Shown here: piece by piece, positions 9,807 to 18,814 of the stretch
Position numbering within the stretch: position 1 is the first letter of the stretch
Layout of the letters: every line of letters starts with the position of its first letter
Source of the DNA: Vibrio ruber DSM 16370
GTDB taxonomy: Bacteria > Pseudomonadota > Gammaproteobacteria > Enterobacterales > Vibrionaceae
Length of the DNA stretch: 53,203 nucleotides
Assembly (NCBI RefSeq): GCF_900163965.1
Contig: NZ_FULE01000023.1
Coordinates: 1-53,203 of the forward strand
Reading direction: 5' to 3'
Notes under the pieces: model-generated
The model's input: the letters and a program-made list of their open reading frames with translations, nothing else
What the model was told of the DNA's origin: nothing
The model's database searches: none
Made by a program: the position numbers and the translations under genes

Positions 9807-10271
9807 ACGCACTTGCACTTTTATCGGGAAAAAGATTCTTTAAAATTCTGTAAATAATTGGCTTTGTTTAGTTATAAACAACGGACGCAAACGTCAGGAA
9901 AACTAAATAAGCCCTAGACACGACACTGGTATCCAGCCTTGATTCTTATTTATAACAAGGTTGTAACACCTTATTCAACAACACGTCTCTCACTGAAGTG
10001 AGACATATTTATCAGACACGGGAGTGTACCATCTTTTAGGCATTTGATGCCATGATCTAAGCTGCTTTTCTTTCTTCATTACGGTGCTATATCATGCAAA
10101 AAATAATCATAATTTTGATGAATAGCACACTTATCATAAGTAATTACGAAGACGTATATTTTTAGTAAATTAGGTTGCTTAATCAAATAGATAAACAGAT
10201 TTAAACTACAATCCGTCATGATGACAATCTGCATCTCTCATGATTGTAAATGCATTCGGCTCGCCACCCGT
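9807..10271. promoter_or_regulatory. 465-base gap upstream of nqrA, nqr promoter region
   Basis: No gene is seen here. bolA ends on its right and nqrA starts on its left, both on the minus strand, so the nqr promoter must lie within it. A tight hairpin, TCTCACTGAAGTGAGA at about 9987-10002, lies about 180 bases before nqrA. The stretch is AT-rich, especially at 10080-10200. I could not pick a convincing single -35/-10 pair by eye. Confidence 0.5.
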
Positions 10272-10586
10272 TCAGTTCTCTTTATGGCCACCACCATGAC
10301 ACATAGGGCTATCAGGCACCTGCATATTTTGTCGCCACTGTTCCGGGGTGTAGGTATGAATCGACAATGCATGAACCGAACCTGCTAATTCATCCGCTAA
10401 AACCTGATTGACTGCACGATGTTGTTGTATTAAACGTTGTCCATCGAACGAAGAGCTGACAATCACAACTTTGAAATGACTTTCAGAGCCGGCTGGCACA
10501 TTGTGCATATAACTTTCATTCAGCACTTGCAGATATTCTGGCTGAAATGCCTGATGTAACTTCGCTTCAATCGTTTCTTGTATCAT
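10272..10586 (-). CDS. bolA: BolA family transcriptional/iron-sulfur regulator
   Basis: This 104-residue protein matches E. coli BolA closely, with [20 protein letters not shown] in the centre and [13 protein letters not shown]...[14 protein letters not shown] after it, the class II KH-like fold. BolA affects cell shape and envelope genes and forms [2Fe-2S] complexes with monothiol glutaredoxins. A His-rich tail (CHGGGHKEN) ends the protein and may help metal binding. It stands alone, divergent from rlmG. Confidence 0.92.
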   Translation of the reverse strand: MIQETIEAKLHQAFQPEYLQVLNESYMHNVPAGSESHFKVVIVSSSFDGQRLIQQHRAVNQVLADELAGSVHALSIHTYTPEQWRQNMQVPDSPMCHGGGHKEN

Positions 10587-10769
10587 GTACGTTCTCTCTT
10601 CGAAGTCACCGGAAAAACGTGTTGAGCACAGCTAAAAATGTTCCGATGATCCTGTGGCGACATATATTACTACTCTCTGACGTTTAGAAAAAGGTTTCAG
10701 TTTCTTGTTTGTGCTGCATTTGCGACAATAATCGACAATTTAATAAATCGACTCACCTGATTAAAAACG

Positions 10770-11906
10770 ATGAAGACAGAATTATCATTCAATGACCGCA
10801 CACTGACATTACATCGCTACCCTGAGCAACACTATGAAAACTTACAGGCATGGGATGCCGGAGACGAATATCTGATTCGTCATGTTGAAGCCATGGCATT
10901 ATCGCCCGGCAAACATATCCTCATTCTGAATGATCATTTTGGCGCACTGGCATGTTGGTTTGCCCGGGATCATCACGTCACGCTGATGAGTGATTCATAT
11001 CTGTCACATCAAGGCGTGCAACAAAATTTAGCCCGAAACGGCAACGACACAATCGCCTGCCTGACAACAATGGCTGAGATCCCTGCTGATATTGATTTGG
11101 TTTTATTTCAGTTACCCAAAAATAATCGCCATCTCATCTGGCAACTCACTCAGCTCCGCACCGGTCTACCGGAAAACTGTCCGGTTATTGCGGTCAATAA
11201 GGCAAAAGAAATCCATACATCGACATTGCAGTTGTTTGAGAAATATCTGGGCACGACTCAGACTTCGCTGGCCTGGAAAAAACATCGCTTGGTGTTTGCC
11301 AGTGCCGATGCCCCTCACCAGTCGGTATCCCCGGAATTGATATGGGACGCAGAGATAGATCACCAGCCGATCCGGTTGGTTAATCTACCCAATGTCTTCT
11401 CCGGAGAAAGTCTTGATCTGGGGGCGCGCTTTTTTCTTTGTCACATTCCGGCAAAACCGAACTGCAAACACATTATCGATTTAGGATGCGGTAACGGTGT
11501 GCTCTCAATCAAAGCAGGACAACAAAATCCTCAAGCCGCTTTAACTTGTATCGATGAAAGTTTTATGGCCGTCGAATCAGCCCGAAGGAATTTACACTAT
11601 CATTTCGGCAACCGGGCAAATATGCAGTTTATCGCGAATAATTGTCTGGATGGTTTAGCCCCCGCGTCAGCGGATTTGATTTTATGTAATCCACCGTTTC
11701 ATCAACAGAATGCCATTACCGATCATATTGCCTGGCAGATGTTCTGTGATGCAAAGCATGTTCTGGAAAAGAGAGGTGAATTATTAGTGATCGGTAACCG
11801 TCACCTCGGCTACGATGGAAAACTCACAAGAATATTTGGGAAATCTAACGTAAAAACTGTCGCGATGAACAAAAAATTTGTTATCTTACAGGCAACTAAA
11901 CCGTAA
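10770..11906 (+). CDS. rlmG: 23S rRNA G1835 methyltransferase RlmG
   Basis: The 378 residues comprise two Rossmann methyltransferase-like halves. The catalytic C-terminal half has the SAM site IIDLGCGNGVLSIKAG and the NPPFH motif (CNPPFHQQNAITDHIAWQMF) of guanine-N2 rRNA methyltransferases. Length and the segment AKEIHTSTLQLFEKYLG...TSLAWKKHRL favour RlmG over RsmC, which is shorter. The enzyme methylates G1835 of naked or early-assembly 23S rRNA. The ribosome site is weak. It is monocistronic. Confidence 0.92.
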   Translation: MKTELSFNDRTLTLHRYPEQHYENLQAWDAGDEYLIRHVEAMALSPGKHILILNDHFGALACWFARDHHVTLMSDSYLSHQGVQQNLARNGNDTIACLTTMAEIPADIDLVLFQLPKNNRHLIWQLTQLRTGLPENCPVIAVNKAKEIHTSTLQLFEKYLGTTQTSLAWKKHRLVFASADAPHQSVSPELIWDAEIDHQPIRLVNLPNVFSGESLDLGARFFLCHIPAKPNCKHIIDLGCGNGVLSIKAGQQNPQAALTCIDESFMAVESARRNLHYHFGNRANMQFIANNCLDGLAPASADLILCNPPFHQQNAITDHIAWQMFCDAKHVLEKRGELLVIGNRHLGYDGKLTRIFGKSNVKTVAMNKKFVILQATKP

Positions 11907-11917
11907 GCCGCTAAACT

Positions 11918-11936
11918 TCTGACCATGTGGGTCAGA
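11918..11936 (+). terminator. Hairpin after rlmG without T-tract
   Basis: TCTGACC and GGTCAGA form a 7-bp stem with a 5-base loop, 12 bases past the rlmG stop. No run of T follows, so it is only a possible terminator or 3' end stabiliser. Confidence 0.35.
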
Positions 11937-12112
11937 GAACATGAAAGACAATGGATAGATGATGTCAAACCGCGCTATTCTCTCTTCAGTTTTCTGTATC
12001 GGCTTATGGATGAATCTAGGATGTTTTTACACACACTTAGCGTTCCACACAGACTTGGTTTTCCATACATATCTGTTAACGTGATTACTCGATTTTGAAC
12101 AAGGAACCACTC

Positions 12113-12682
12113 ATGAAAAAACTGGTTATTGCAGCGACTGTCGCACTGCTTGCCGCCTGTTCAGGCCCACAGCAGCAACAAATCAACTTTGCCCCTCAGC
12201 CGGCCCTCAGCCAGAGTGATATTGTAAAAGGGAAATCGTTTACTCTGACGAGTAAAGATGTCAGAACCTCTCAATATGTTGCGTTAGTTGATAGCGGACG
12301 TGCCCACATTGAACCGGTTCATGCACGTCAGAATGTTCGTATCGCGATTGAGAATGCGTTGTCACAGCAATTTTCATCTCAAGGTTTTACAACCAGCGTC
12401 AATAGCGAAAACTCCGTGACTGTTGAAATCCAAGAAGCGTTGGTTTCAGTCAAGCATTCAATCATGGAAAGCGAAATGAACGCCAGTGTTGTGCTTGAAA
12501 TCACCGCGGAAACCCCAACCGGTAAATTGGTAAAAACTTACCATGGTACCGCAAAGAAAACGTCAACATTTAGTGCATCAAATGATGATATCGAAATGGT
12601 CTTTAATGATGTCGTCAATAATGTCCTGAAAAAAGTTGCCCAAGATGATGAGCTGAAAAACTACATGCGGGAGCACTTTTAA
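12113..12682 (+). CDS. yajG: YajG family outer-membrane lipoprotein
   Basis: The product of 189 residues begins with a lipoprotein signal, MKKLVIAATVALLAACSG, with the lipobox LAAC; lipidation would be at Cys16. It then has the YajG (DUF3313-like or YajG) domain. The start at 12113 has AAGGA seven bases upstream; the in-frame ATG at 12095 would add six residues before the signal and lacks a site. The role of YajG is unknown. The stop overlaps the next gene's ATG (TAATG), so translation of the cyclophilin is coupled. The neighbours yajG and ampG are also adjacent in E. coli. Confidence 0.88.
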   Translation: MKKLVIAATVALLAACSGPQQQQINFAPQPALSQSDIVKGKSFTLTSKDVRTSQYVALVDSGRAHIEPVHARQNVRIAIENALSQQFSSQGFTTSVNSENSVTVEIQEALVSVKHSIMESEMNASVVLEITAETPTGKLVKTYHGTAKKTSTFSASNDDIEMVFNDVVNNVLKKVAQDDELKNYMREHF

Positions 12683-13281
12683 TGCGTCGGTATCGCTTCT
12701 CAGCTATATTGGCCTGTTGGCTTTTTTCACTGTTTAGTCTCGGAGCTTCTGCCTCCCCCAGTGTGGCATTTGAAACCACACTGGGTTCATTTACAGTCGA
12801 ATTGAACAGCGAACAAGCGCCGGTCACAGTCAAAAACTTCTTGCGTTATGTTGAAGACGGCAGTTACGTCGGCAGTATTTTTCACCGCGTCATTCCCGGA
12901 TTCATGGTTCAGGGTGGCGGATTCAGCACCCAAATGGAGCGATTGAAAACTTATCCGCCAATCGCGAATGAAGCCAGTAACGGTCTGTTAAATCAAACCG
13001 GAACCATTGCAATGGCCAGAACGCAGGATCCGAACTCGGCAACCCGACAATTCTTTATCAACTTGGTTGATAATGATTTTCTCAATTATGGAGAACGGCC
13101 ACCGGGTTACGCGGTGTTTGGCCGGGTCACTTCAGGGATTGACGTGATTCAAAAGATAGGTCAACAAAAAACAGGTGTCCGGAATTACATGAAAGATGTT
13201 CCGGTAGAGCCAATTATTATCACGCGTGTTTTTGTTGTCCCTGAAAAAGACACCACAGCAACGACGCCACCAGCACAATAG
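12682..13281 (+). CDS. Exported cyclophilin-type peptidyl-prolyl isomerase
   Basis: An N-terminal signal peptide (residues 1-24, cleavage after GASAS) precedes a cyclophilin domain with FHRVIPGFMVQGG, the AMARTQDPNSATRQFFINL catalytic region and a YAVFGRV motif. It catalyses proline isomerisation in periplasmic proteins. The closest E. coli match is PpiA (or the cytoplasmic PpiB with a signal added). A Thr/Pro-rich tail ends the protein. The cyclophilin gene lies between yajG and ampG, which are direct neighbours in E. coli. Confidence 0.88.
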   Translation: MRRYRFSAILACWLFSLFSLGASASPSVAFETTLGSFTVELNSEQAPVTVKNFLRYVEDGSYVGSIFHRVIPGFMVQGGGFSTQMERLKTYPPIANEASNGLLNQTGTIAMARTQDPNSATRQFFINLVDNDFLNYGERPPGYAVFGRVTSGIDVIQKIGQQKTGVRNYMKDVPVEPIIITRVFVVPEKDTTATTPPAQ

Positions 13282-13292
13282 AGGTTTATTCG

Positions 13293-14660
13293 TTGCAAAA
13301 ATCATCCAATACGTGGAAAGCGACTGTTCAGAGTTATCTTGATAAACGCTTAGCATGGGTTCTCATGCTCGGCTGTTCCAGTGGCTTTCCTTGGGTCTTG
13401 ATTGGTTCCAATATGTCCGGCTGGCTCAAAGATGCAGGATTTACCAATACAGATATCGGTTATTTCAGTAGCATCTTTGTCGCCTATTCGGTGAATTTTT
13501 TATGGTCTCCTCTCGTCGACCGGCTCCATATCCCGCTGGTGAGCCGATGGCTCGGGCAGCGGCGTAGCTGGATTTTTGTCTGCCAATGCATCATCTTGTT
13601 GTGCACATTAGCTATTGCTTCGTTTTCCAACCCTACCACGCATTTTATGATGACCTACGTTGTGGCACTGGTCATCGCATTTGTCTCAGCGACTCAAGAT
13701 ATTGCGATTGATGCTTTTCGAATCGATAGCTTCAATAAAGCTGAAGAGTCAAAGCTGCCTCAGGCTTCAGCAATGGCGGTTATCGGTTGGTGGACCGGGT
13801 ATTCTTTGCCCGGCTATCTGGCATTTACCAACGCAGATCAGTACGGCTGGAACACGGTCTATTTTGGGATGGCAGCAGTGATGGTTGTGCTGATAATCTT
13901 CACGCTGATGACCAAAGAGCCTGTCACCCACCGGGATCGTTTACAGCAAAAAGCGGAAGCTCGTCATCATCAATATATTCAATCCCCGGCACTGTTGTGG
14001 ATTTCTGTCACCGTGGTTGAGCCGTTTATTGATTTCTTTAAACGAAACGGGATTCGGGTTGCGTTAACCATCTTGCTGTTCGTGTTTTTGTTCAAAATTG
14101 GCGAAGCATTTCTGGGCAAAATGTCGATTTCATTTTACCGCGAGGTGGGTTTCAGCAATGAGCAAATTGGTTACTATTCGAAACTACTCGGCTGGTGGGC
14201 AACGATGCTCTTTACCCTGCTCGGAAGTATGGTGACTGTCCGATTTGGTATTGTTAAAGGGCTCCTGATCGGCGGTATCGCCATGTCAGCCAGTAACCTG
14301 ATGTTTGCTTGGATTGCCCAAACAGGACCAAATGAGCACCTGTTCCTTGCAACCGTACTCGTTGATAATTTTACCACCGCATTTTCGACCGTCGCCTTTG
14401 TCTCGTTCCTTACCTTAATGACAGGGCAAGCCTTTTCTGCAACCCAATATGCACTATTAGCATCTTTAGGCAATGCCGGGCGTACCGTCCTCTCATCCTT
14501 CAGTGGTGCACTGGCCGATTATCTGAACAACTGGCCGTTATTTTTTGTCCTGACCGCGGTGATGGTCGTCCCAAGTCTGATCATGCTCTACTCACTCCGA
14601 CATTACTTTAACGGTATGCTGGAAAAAGCAAAAGCATCCAGAAAACAGGATTGCATTTAA
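13293..14660 (+). CDS. ampG: AmpG-like muropeptide permease (MFS)
   Basis: The 455-residue protein has about twelve hydrophobic helices. Motifs near the start (LMLGCSSGFPWVLIGSNMSG, VNFLWSPLVDR) and the following LGQRRSWIFVCQ are characteristic of AmpG. AmpG imports anhydromuropeptides from the periplasm for wall recycling and so links wall damage to beta-lactamase induction. The start is TTG at 13293 with GAGG eight bases upstream; no ATG fits. It is 11 bases after the cyclophilin gene, so one operon with yajG is likely. Confidence 0.88.
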   Translation: MQKSSNTWKATVQSYLDKRLAWVLMLGCSSGFPWVLIGSNMSGWLKDAGFTNTDIGYFSSIFVAYSVNFLWSPLVDRLHIPLVSRWLGQRRSWIFVCQCIILLCTLAIASFSNPTTHFMMTYVVALVIAFVSATQDIAIDAFRIDSFNKAEESKLPQASAMAVIGWWTGYSLPGYLAFTNADQYGWNTVYFGMAAVMVVLIIFTLMTKEPVTHRDRLQQKAEARHHQYIQSPALLWISVTVVEPFIDFFKRNGIRVALTILLFVFLFKIGEAFLGKMSISFYREVGFSNEQIGYYSKLLGWWATMLFTLLGSMVTVRFGIVKGLLIGGIAMSASNLMFAWIAQTGPNEHLFLATVLVDNFTTAFSTVAFVSFLTLMTGQAFSATQYALLASLGNAGRTVLSSFSGALADYLNNWPLFFVLTAVMVVPSLIMLYSLRHYFNGMLEKAKASRKQDCI

Positions 14661-14718
14661 ATCAGGCTTGATTAGACTCGCTAATCGTTGGGAACAAATC
14701 AATGAGCCATCGTAAAAC

Positions 14719-15615
14719 ATGAATATTCTGGTGATTGGCCCGGGAGCGATAGGCTCGCTTTGGGCCATCAAATTACAACAAGACGGACATCAGGTCGCAG
14801 TATTTGGCAGACAGACAGACTCTGAGTATCAATGCCAATTCGATGAGTCGTGCTACACATTTAACAATCGTCAGGCCGATGACGTCACACACGCTGATCT
14901 TATTTTGGTGACCGTCAAAGCGTGGCAGGTTGCTTCAGCCCTTGATTCGCTGCCCCAGCCAATCAATCCGGACACCATTATCATGCTGATGCACAACGGC
15001 ATGGGCAGCCTCGATACTATCGGCTCATTATTACAGACCAACCCCGTACTGCTGGCAACCACCACCCACGGTGCCTTCAAACCATCATCATCACAACTCA
15101 TCCATACCGGGCAAGGTGAAACTTTAATTGGTGCCGCAAATGCTCAAGGTGGCCGGTGTCAGTTTCTGAGAGACGTCTTCGATCATGCATTGCCGGCAGT
15201 TCACTGGCACCCACAGATTGAACACGCACTATGGCGAAAACTTGCCGTCAATTGTGTGATCAACCCTTTAACCGCTATTCATCAATGTCCGAATGGCGAA
15301 CTCGCACGCCCTGAGTATCAAGCTATCATCACCCGTTTGATTGCCGAAGTAAGTACCGTGATGACGGCTGAGAGTATTCCGGTAAATCTTGAACAGCTGA
15401 CCGCTCATATTTACCAAGTCATCCACGCAACATCGAAAAATCAGTCGTCGATGCATCAGGATGTTTACTACCGAAGAAAAACTGAAATAGACTTTATTAC
15501 CGGATACCTGATCAGAAGCGCGACAAAACACGGCATTGCAGTCCCGGAGAATGACACGTTATATCAACACATCAAAACACTGGAACAACAATGGGAGTCA
15601 CTCAATGAGTTATAA
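14719..15615 (+). CDS. panE: 2-dehydropantoate 2-reductase
   Basis: The 298-residue protein starts with the NADPH-binding motif GPGAIGSLWA and has the ApbA/PanE C-terminal helical domain; LWRKLAVNCVINPLTA includes the catalytic lysine. It reduces ketopantoate to pantoate in pantothenate (coenzyme A) synthesis. Its last 11 bases overlap yajL, and csdA follows, so the three form one operon. panE and yajL are neighbours in E. coli too. Confidence 0.93.
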   Translation: MNILVIGPGAIGSLWAIKLQQDGHQVAVFGRQTDSEYQCQFDESCYTFNNRQADDVTHADLILVTVKAWQVASALDSLPQPINPDTIIMLMHNGMGSLDTIGSLLQTNPVLLATTTHGAFKPSSSQLIHTGQGETLIGAANAQGGRCQFLRDVFDHALPAVHWHPQIEHALWRKLAVNCVINPLTAIHQCPNGELARPEYQAIITRLIAEVSTVMTAESIPVNLEQLTAHIYQVIHATSKNQSSMHQDVYYRRKTEIDFITGYLIRSATKHGIAVPENDTLYQHIKTLEQQWESLNEL

Positions 15616-16207
15616 CATTTTGGTACCAATTGCGACCGGCAGTGAAGAGATCGAAGCCATTACAATCATTGATGTGATGGTTCGGGCAGGTTATCACGTT
15701 GTGATTGCCAGCGCAGATCCGACCGAACAACTCGTTGTAAAGGCTTCACGAGGTGTCATGTTGACCGCTGAAGTCCTGCTCCATCAGGTGACCGAACAAT
15801 CGTTTGATGCAATTATTTTGCCCGGAGGGCTCACCGGTGCAGAAAACTTTCGCGATAATCCGCTCCTTATTGAGCAACTCAAACAGCAAAAACAGGCCGG
15901 ACGACTGGTCGCTGCAATTTGTGCGGCGCCAGCGCTTGTATTACAGCATCATCATCTGTTTCCGGATGCGCAGCTCACCTGTCATCCGAACTTTCAGCAG
16001 CAGATTCCCGAGGCTCAGAGAAGTGCACAACGCGTCGTGTATGACAGCTCCGCTAACCTGTTAACCAGCCAAGGCCCCGGAACCGCCTTAGAATTCTCTC
16101 TGGCAGTGGTTCGTCTGCTCTCCGGAGAACAACACATGAGGCAGGTTGCCGAACCAATGGTTCCGCCTGCCGGCATAACCCCAGCTCAACCGCTTAATGA
16201 GTCGTAA
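15605..16207 (+). CDS. yajL: YajL, DJ-1/PfpI-family protein deglycase/chaperone
   Basis: The 200-residue protein carries the DJ-1 nucleophile elbow AAICAAPALVL with Cys106, and the usual glutamate in GSEEIEAIT. DJ-1/YajL proteins protect against oxidative and carbonyl stress; deglycase activity has been reported but is debated. The start at 15605 (MSYNILVPIATGSEE) overlaps the panE end by 11 bases and matches family starts; upstream in-frame ATGs would lie inside panE. Confidence 0.92.
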   Translation: MSYNILVPIATGSEEIEAITIIDVMVRAGYHVVIASADPTEQLVVKASRGVMLTAEVLLHQVTEQSFDAIILPGGLTGAENFRDNPLLIEQLKQQKQAGRLVAAICAAPALVLQHHHLFPDAQLTCHPNFQQQIPEAQRSAQRVVYDSSANLLTSQGPGTALEFSLAVVRLLSGEQHMRQVAEPMVPPAGITPAQPLNES

Positions 16208-16212
16208 CCGCA

Positions 16213-17415
16213 ATGACACTTGATATTTCGGCCATTCGCCAACAATTTTCGTCGTTAAATGATGCTTCCTATGTCTATCTGGACAGCGCTGCAACCACGC
16301 AAAAGCCGCAATGCGTGATTGATCGACTCTCTCACTATTACCAACATCAGAACGCCAATGTGCACCGTGGCAGCCACCACCTCACGGCCGAAGCAACTCA
16401 AGCATTTGAACAAGCTCGCTCATTGGTTGCCAGTTTTATCGGCGCAGCCTCGGAACAAGAAATTATCTGGACAAGAGGGGCAACAGAATCCCTGAACCTG
16501 ATCGCTCAGAGTTGGGGCAGAGCAAACTTAGCCGCCGACGACGAAATACTGGTGAGTGAAACCGAACATCACGCCAATATCGTGCCGTGGCAATTAGTTG
16601 CGGAGCAAACCGGCGCAAAGGTTGTCAAAATCCCGATGACAGCACAGGGTGAATTTGGCTGGGAGGCTTATACAGAACTGCTCAATACCAGAACCAAACT
16701 GGTGGCTGTCGCCCACATGACCAATGTCACCGGTGCCCGCCTACCGTTAGAGGCGATTATTCCGCTGGCTCATCAGACAGGGGCTTTGGTTGTGGTGGAC
16801 GGCGCACAAGGCATTGTCCATGAACCCGTCAATATGGTTGAGATGGATGCTGACTTCTATGTATTCTCCGGACATAAACTGTATGCGCCCACCGGTATCG
16901 GTGTCCTGTATGGTAAAAAGCAGCTGTTAGATGCCATGCCGCCTTGGCAAGGGGGTGGCAAAATGGTCGAAAAGGTTTCTTTTGAACAAACCACATTTAC
17001 CGGATTACCCGGTAAATTTGAAGCAGGAACCCCCAACATAGCCGGTGCCATTACGCTGGCTGAAGCCATTCGCTGGTATCAGTCTGTTACAGTCGAAGAC
17101 CGGGAACGGCACCTGCACCAGTTACAACAGCTGGCCTATCAGGGGTTAAGTCAGTATGAAGATGTGCGGGTCATCGGATACCAGCCAAACGCCAGTATTC
17201 TCAGTTTTGTGGTGGAAGGCGTGCATCATCAGGATGTCGCAACACTCTTGGATCAACAAGGCATCATTGTCAGAGCCGGGCACCACTGCGCACATCCTTG
17301 TATGGATGCATTCGGCATTCAGGGAACCGTTCGTCTGTCTTTCGGGATGTATAACACCATCGAGGATGTCAAAAAATTCATTACCGCGTTGGACAAGAGC
17401 CTGAGCTTTTTCTAA
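16213..17415 (+). CDS. csdA: Cysteine desulfurase CsdA
   Basis: The 400-residue class V aminotransferase-fold enzyme has PLP-binding Lys222 (SGHKLYAPTGIG) and the sulfur-accepting Cys359 (RAGHHCAHPCM) of the SufS/CsdA group. It converts cysteine to alanine and a persulfide, which is passed to CsdE. CsdE's gene converges with it 40 bases beyond, and tcdA follows CsdE. That grouping supports CsdA rather than SufS, since no suf genes are near. It starts 5 bases after yajL. Confidence 0.92.
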   Translation: MTLDISAIRQQFSSLNDASYVYLDSAATTQKPQCVIDRLSHYYQHQNANVHRGSHHLTAEATQAFEQARSLVASFIGAASEQEIIWTRGATESLNLIAQSWGRANLAADDEILVSETEHHANIVPWQLVAEQTGAKVVKIPMTAQGEFGWEAYTELLNTRTKLVAVAHMTNVTGARLPLEAIIPLAHQTGALVVVDGAQGIVHEPVNMVEMDADFYVFSGHKLYAPTGIGVLYGKKQLLDAMPPWQGGGKMVEKVSFEQTTFTGLPGKFEAGTPNIAGAITLAEAIRWYQSVTVEDRERHLHQLQQLAYQGLSQYEDVRVIGYQPNASILSFVVEGVHHQDVATLLDQQGIIVRAGHHCAHPCMDAFGIQGTVRLSFGMYNTIEDVKKFITALDKSLSFF

Positions 17416-17455
17416 CGGCAGCACTCTGAACACCGAGTCATACGCTGCCCATTTG

Positions 17456-17887
17456 TCAGTGTTGACTCAGTGTCTGGATTTGCCCGACGATCGCACGAAG
17501 ACCGTTCCCCCGGGACGGGCTGAGATGATTCAACAGTCCTAAACGGGAAAAGTAGTCTTCAATGGGAAAAGCAGCAATCTCATCACGCGTTTTGCCTTGA
17601 TAAGCTGCCATTACAATCGCAATCAATCCGCGAACAATTCTGGCATCGGAGTCGGCACAAAAGAACCACTGATCCTGTTCTGATTCAGCCACCAGCCAGA
17701 CCTGACTCTCACAGCCGGAAACCTGAACCCGTTCGGATTTCAAATCCTCCGGCATCACGGGTAACTGTTTCCCCCACAAAATCACCTGACGATATTTGTC
17801 TTCCCAGCCATGCAGGTTTTCCATGACCTGCTGAATATCGTCAGCAGTAATTTCGCGACCAAATGGCGACAGCGGTAAATTTGACAT
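17456..17887 (-). CDS. csdE: CsdE, sulfur acceptor partner of CsdA
   Basis: This SufE-like protein has 143 residues from the ATG at 17887, which has GGGGAG five bases upstream; a GTG two codons further out is a weaker alternative. The sulfur-accepting cysteine lies in VSGCESQVWLV. CsdE takes persulfide from CsdA and stimulates it; in E. coli it also works with TcdA. It lies 16 bases after tcdA in the same direction, forming a tcdA-csdE pair. Confidence 0.92.
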   Translation of the reverse strand: MSNLPLSPFGREITADDIQQVMENLHGWEDKYRQVILWGKQLPVMPEDLKSERVQVSGCESQVWLVAESEQDQWFFCADSDARIVRGLIAIVMAAYQGKTRDEIAAFPIEDYFSRLGLLNHLSPSRGNGLRAIVGQIQTLSQH

Positions 17888-17903
17888 GTTCACTCCCCTT
17901 CCG

Positions 17904-18713
17904 TCACTGTTGATATTTGCGGATCAATTTTTCGACAATTTTCGCAGCTGCGACAAAACCAAAGCTCGCTGTGACCATGGTTGCCGCGCCAAATCCCGTC
18001 GCACAGTCCATCCGCTTCGGCCCTTCGGCTGTCGATTTCATCGCACATACTGAGCCATCAGCCTGCGGATATTTGAGTTGTTCTGTCGAGAAGACACACT
18101 CAATGCCAAATTTGCGAGCCGGATTTTTCGGAAAATGGTAGTCGCGCCGTAAACGGTCTTTCAATTTCTTTGCCAACGGATCCTGAATCGTACGAGTCAA
18201 ATCCGCCACTTGTATCTGAGTCGGGTCTATTTGCCCGCCGGCACCACCAACCGTGATCACTTTGATTTTATGTCGTCGGCAATAGGCTAATAAAGCCGCT
18301 TTGGCTTTCAGGCTATCGATAGCATCCAGCACATAATCAAATTCCGCTTTCAGATATTCATGCTGGTTCTCAGGCGAGATGAAATCATCAATTAAATTGA
18401 CGCGACACTCGGGGTTGATCAGCCGGATGCGCTCCGCCATCACTTCAATTTTGCTTTGACCGACCGTACCTTGCATCGCGTGAATCTGACGATTAACATT
18501 GGTTACGCACACATCATCCATATCGATCAAGGTCAGCTCACCGATGCCGGTTCTCGCCAGTGCTTCAGCGCCCCATGAACCAACGCCCCCCAAACCAATC
18601 ACACAGACATGCGCTGCCCGGAGGATCTCAACCGCATCATGGCCGTACAGACGACGGGTTCCGCCAAAACGCTGGTTGTAATCATCAGAAGCCGGCGTAT
18701 TTAATTCACGCAT
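17904..18713 (-). CDS. tcdA: tRNA threonylcarbamoyladenosine dehydratase TcdA (CsdL)
   Basis: This ThiF/MoeB-like E1-type enzyme has the nucleotide motif GLGGVGSWGAEALARTGIG and the downstream DCATGFGAATMVTASFG segment. It uses ATP to dehydrate t6A37 of tRNAs to the cyclic ct6A form, helped by CsdA/CsdE. From the ATG at 18713 (TTTGGGG upstream) it has 269 residues; a TTG six codons upstream is less likely. csdE follows directly. Confidence 0.93.
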   Translation of the reverse strand: MRELNTPASDDYNQRFGGTRRLYGHDAVEILRAAHVCVIGLGGVGSWGAEALARTGIGELTLIDMDDVCVTNVNRQIHAMQGTVGQSKIEVMAERIRLINPECRVNLIDDFISPENQHEYLKAEFDYVLDAIDSLKAKAALLAYCRRHKIKVITVGGAGGQIDPTQIQVADLTRTIQDPLAKKLKDRLRRDYHFPKNPARKFGIECVFSTEQLKYPQADGSVCAMKSTAEGPKRMDCATGFGAATMVTASFGFVAAAKIVEKLIRKYQQ

Positions 18714-18750
18714 CACATTCCCCAAAGTCAAAGCTATTTTGAAAAAACAC

Positions 18751-18784
18751 TCAAAAAGAAAGAGTGCGTTTTATACGCACTCTT
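18751..18784 (-). terminator. Rho-independent terminator of mltA
   Basis: AAGAGTGCG and CGCACTCTT (18760-18768 and 18776-18784) form a 9-bp stem with a 7-base loop. On the minus strand it is followed by TCTTTTTGA. It lies 31 bases after the mltA stop, between mltA and tcdA, so tcdA is likely transcribed from its own promoter. Confidence 0.85.
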
Positions 18785-18814
18785 GCTGCAAAAGTCTAGA
18801 CAACCAACCGTAAA

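Noticed and set aside
12095..12112. Earlier start of yajG
   Set aside because: It would place residues before the lipoprotein signal, and the site AAGGA fits the start at 12113.
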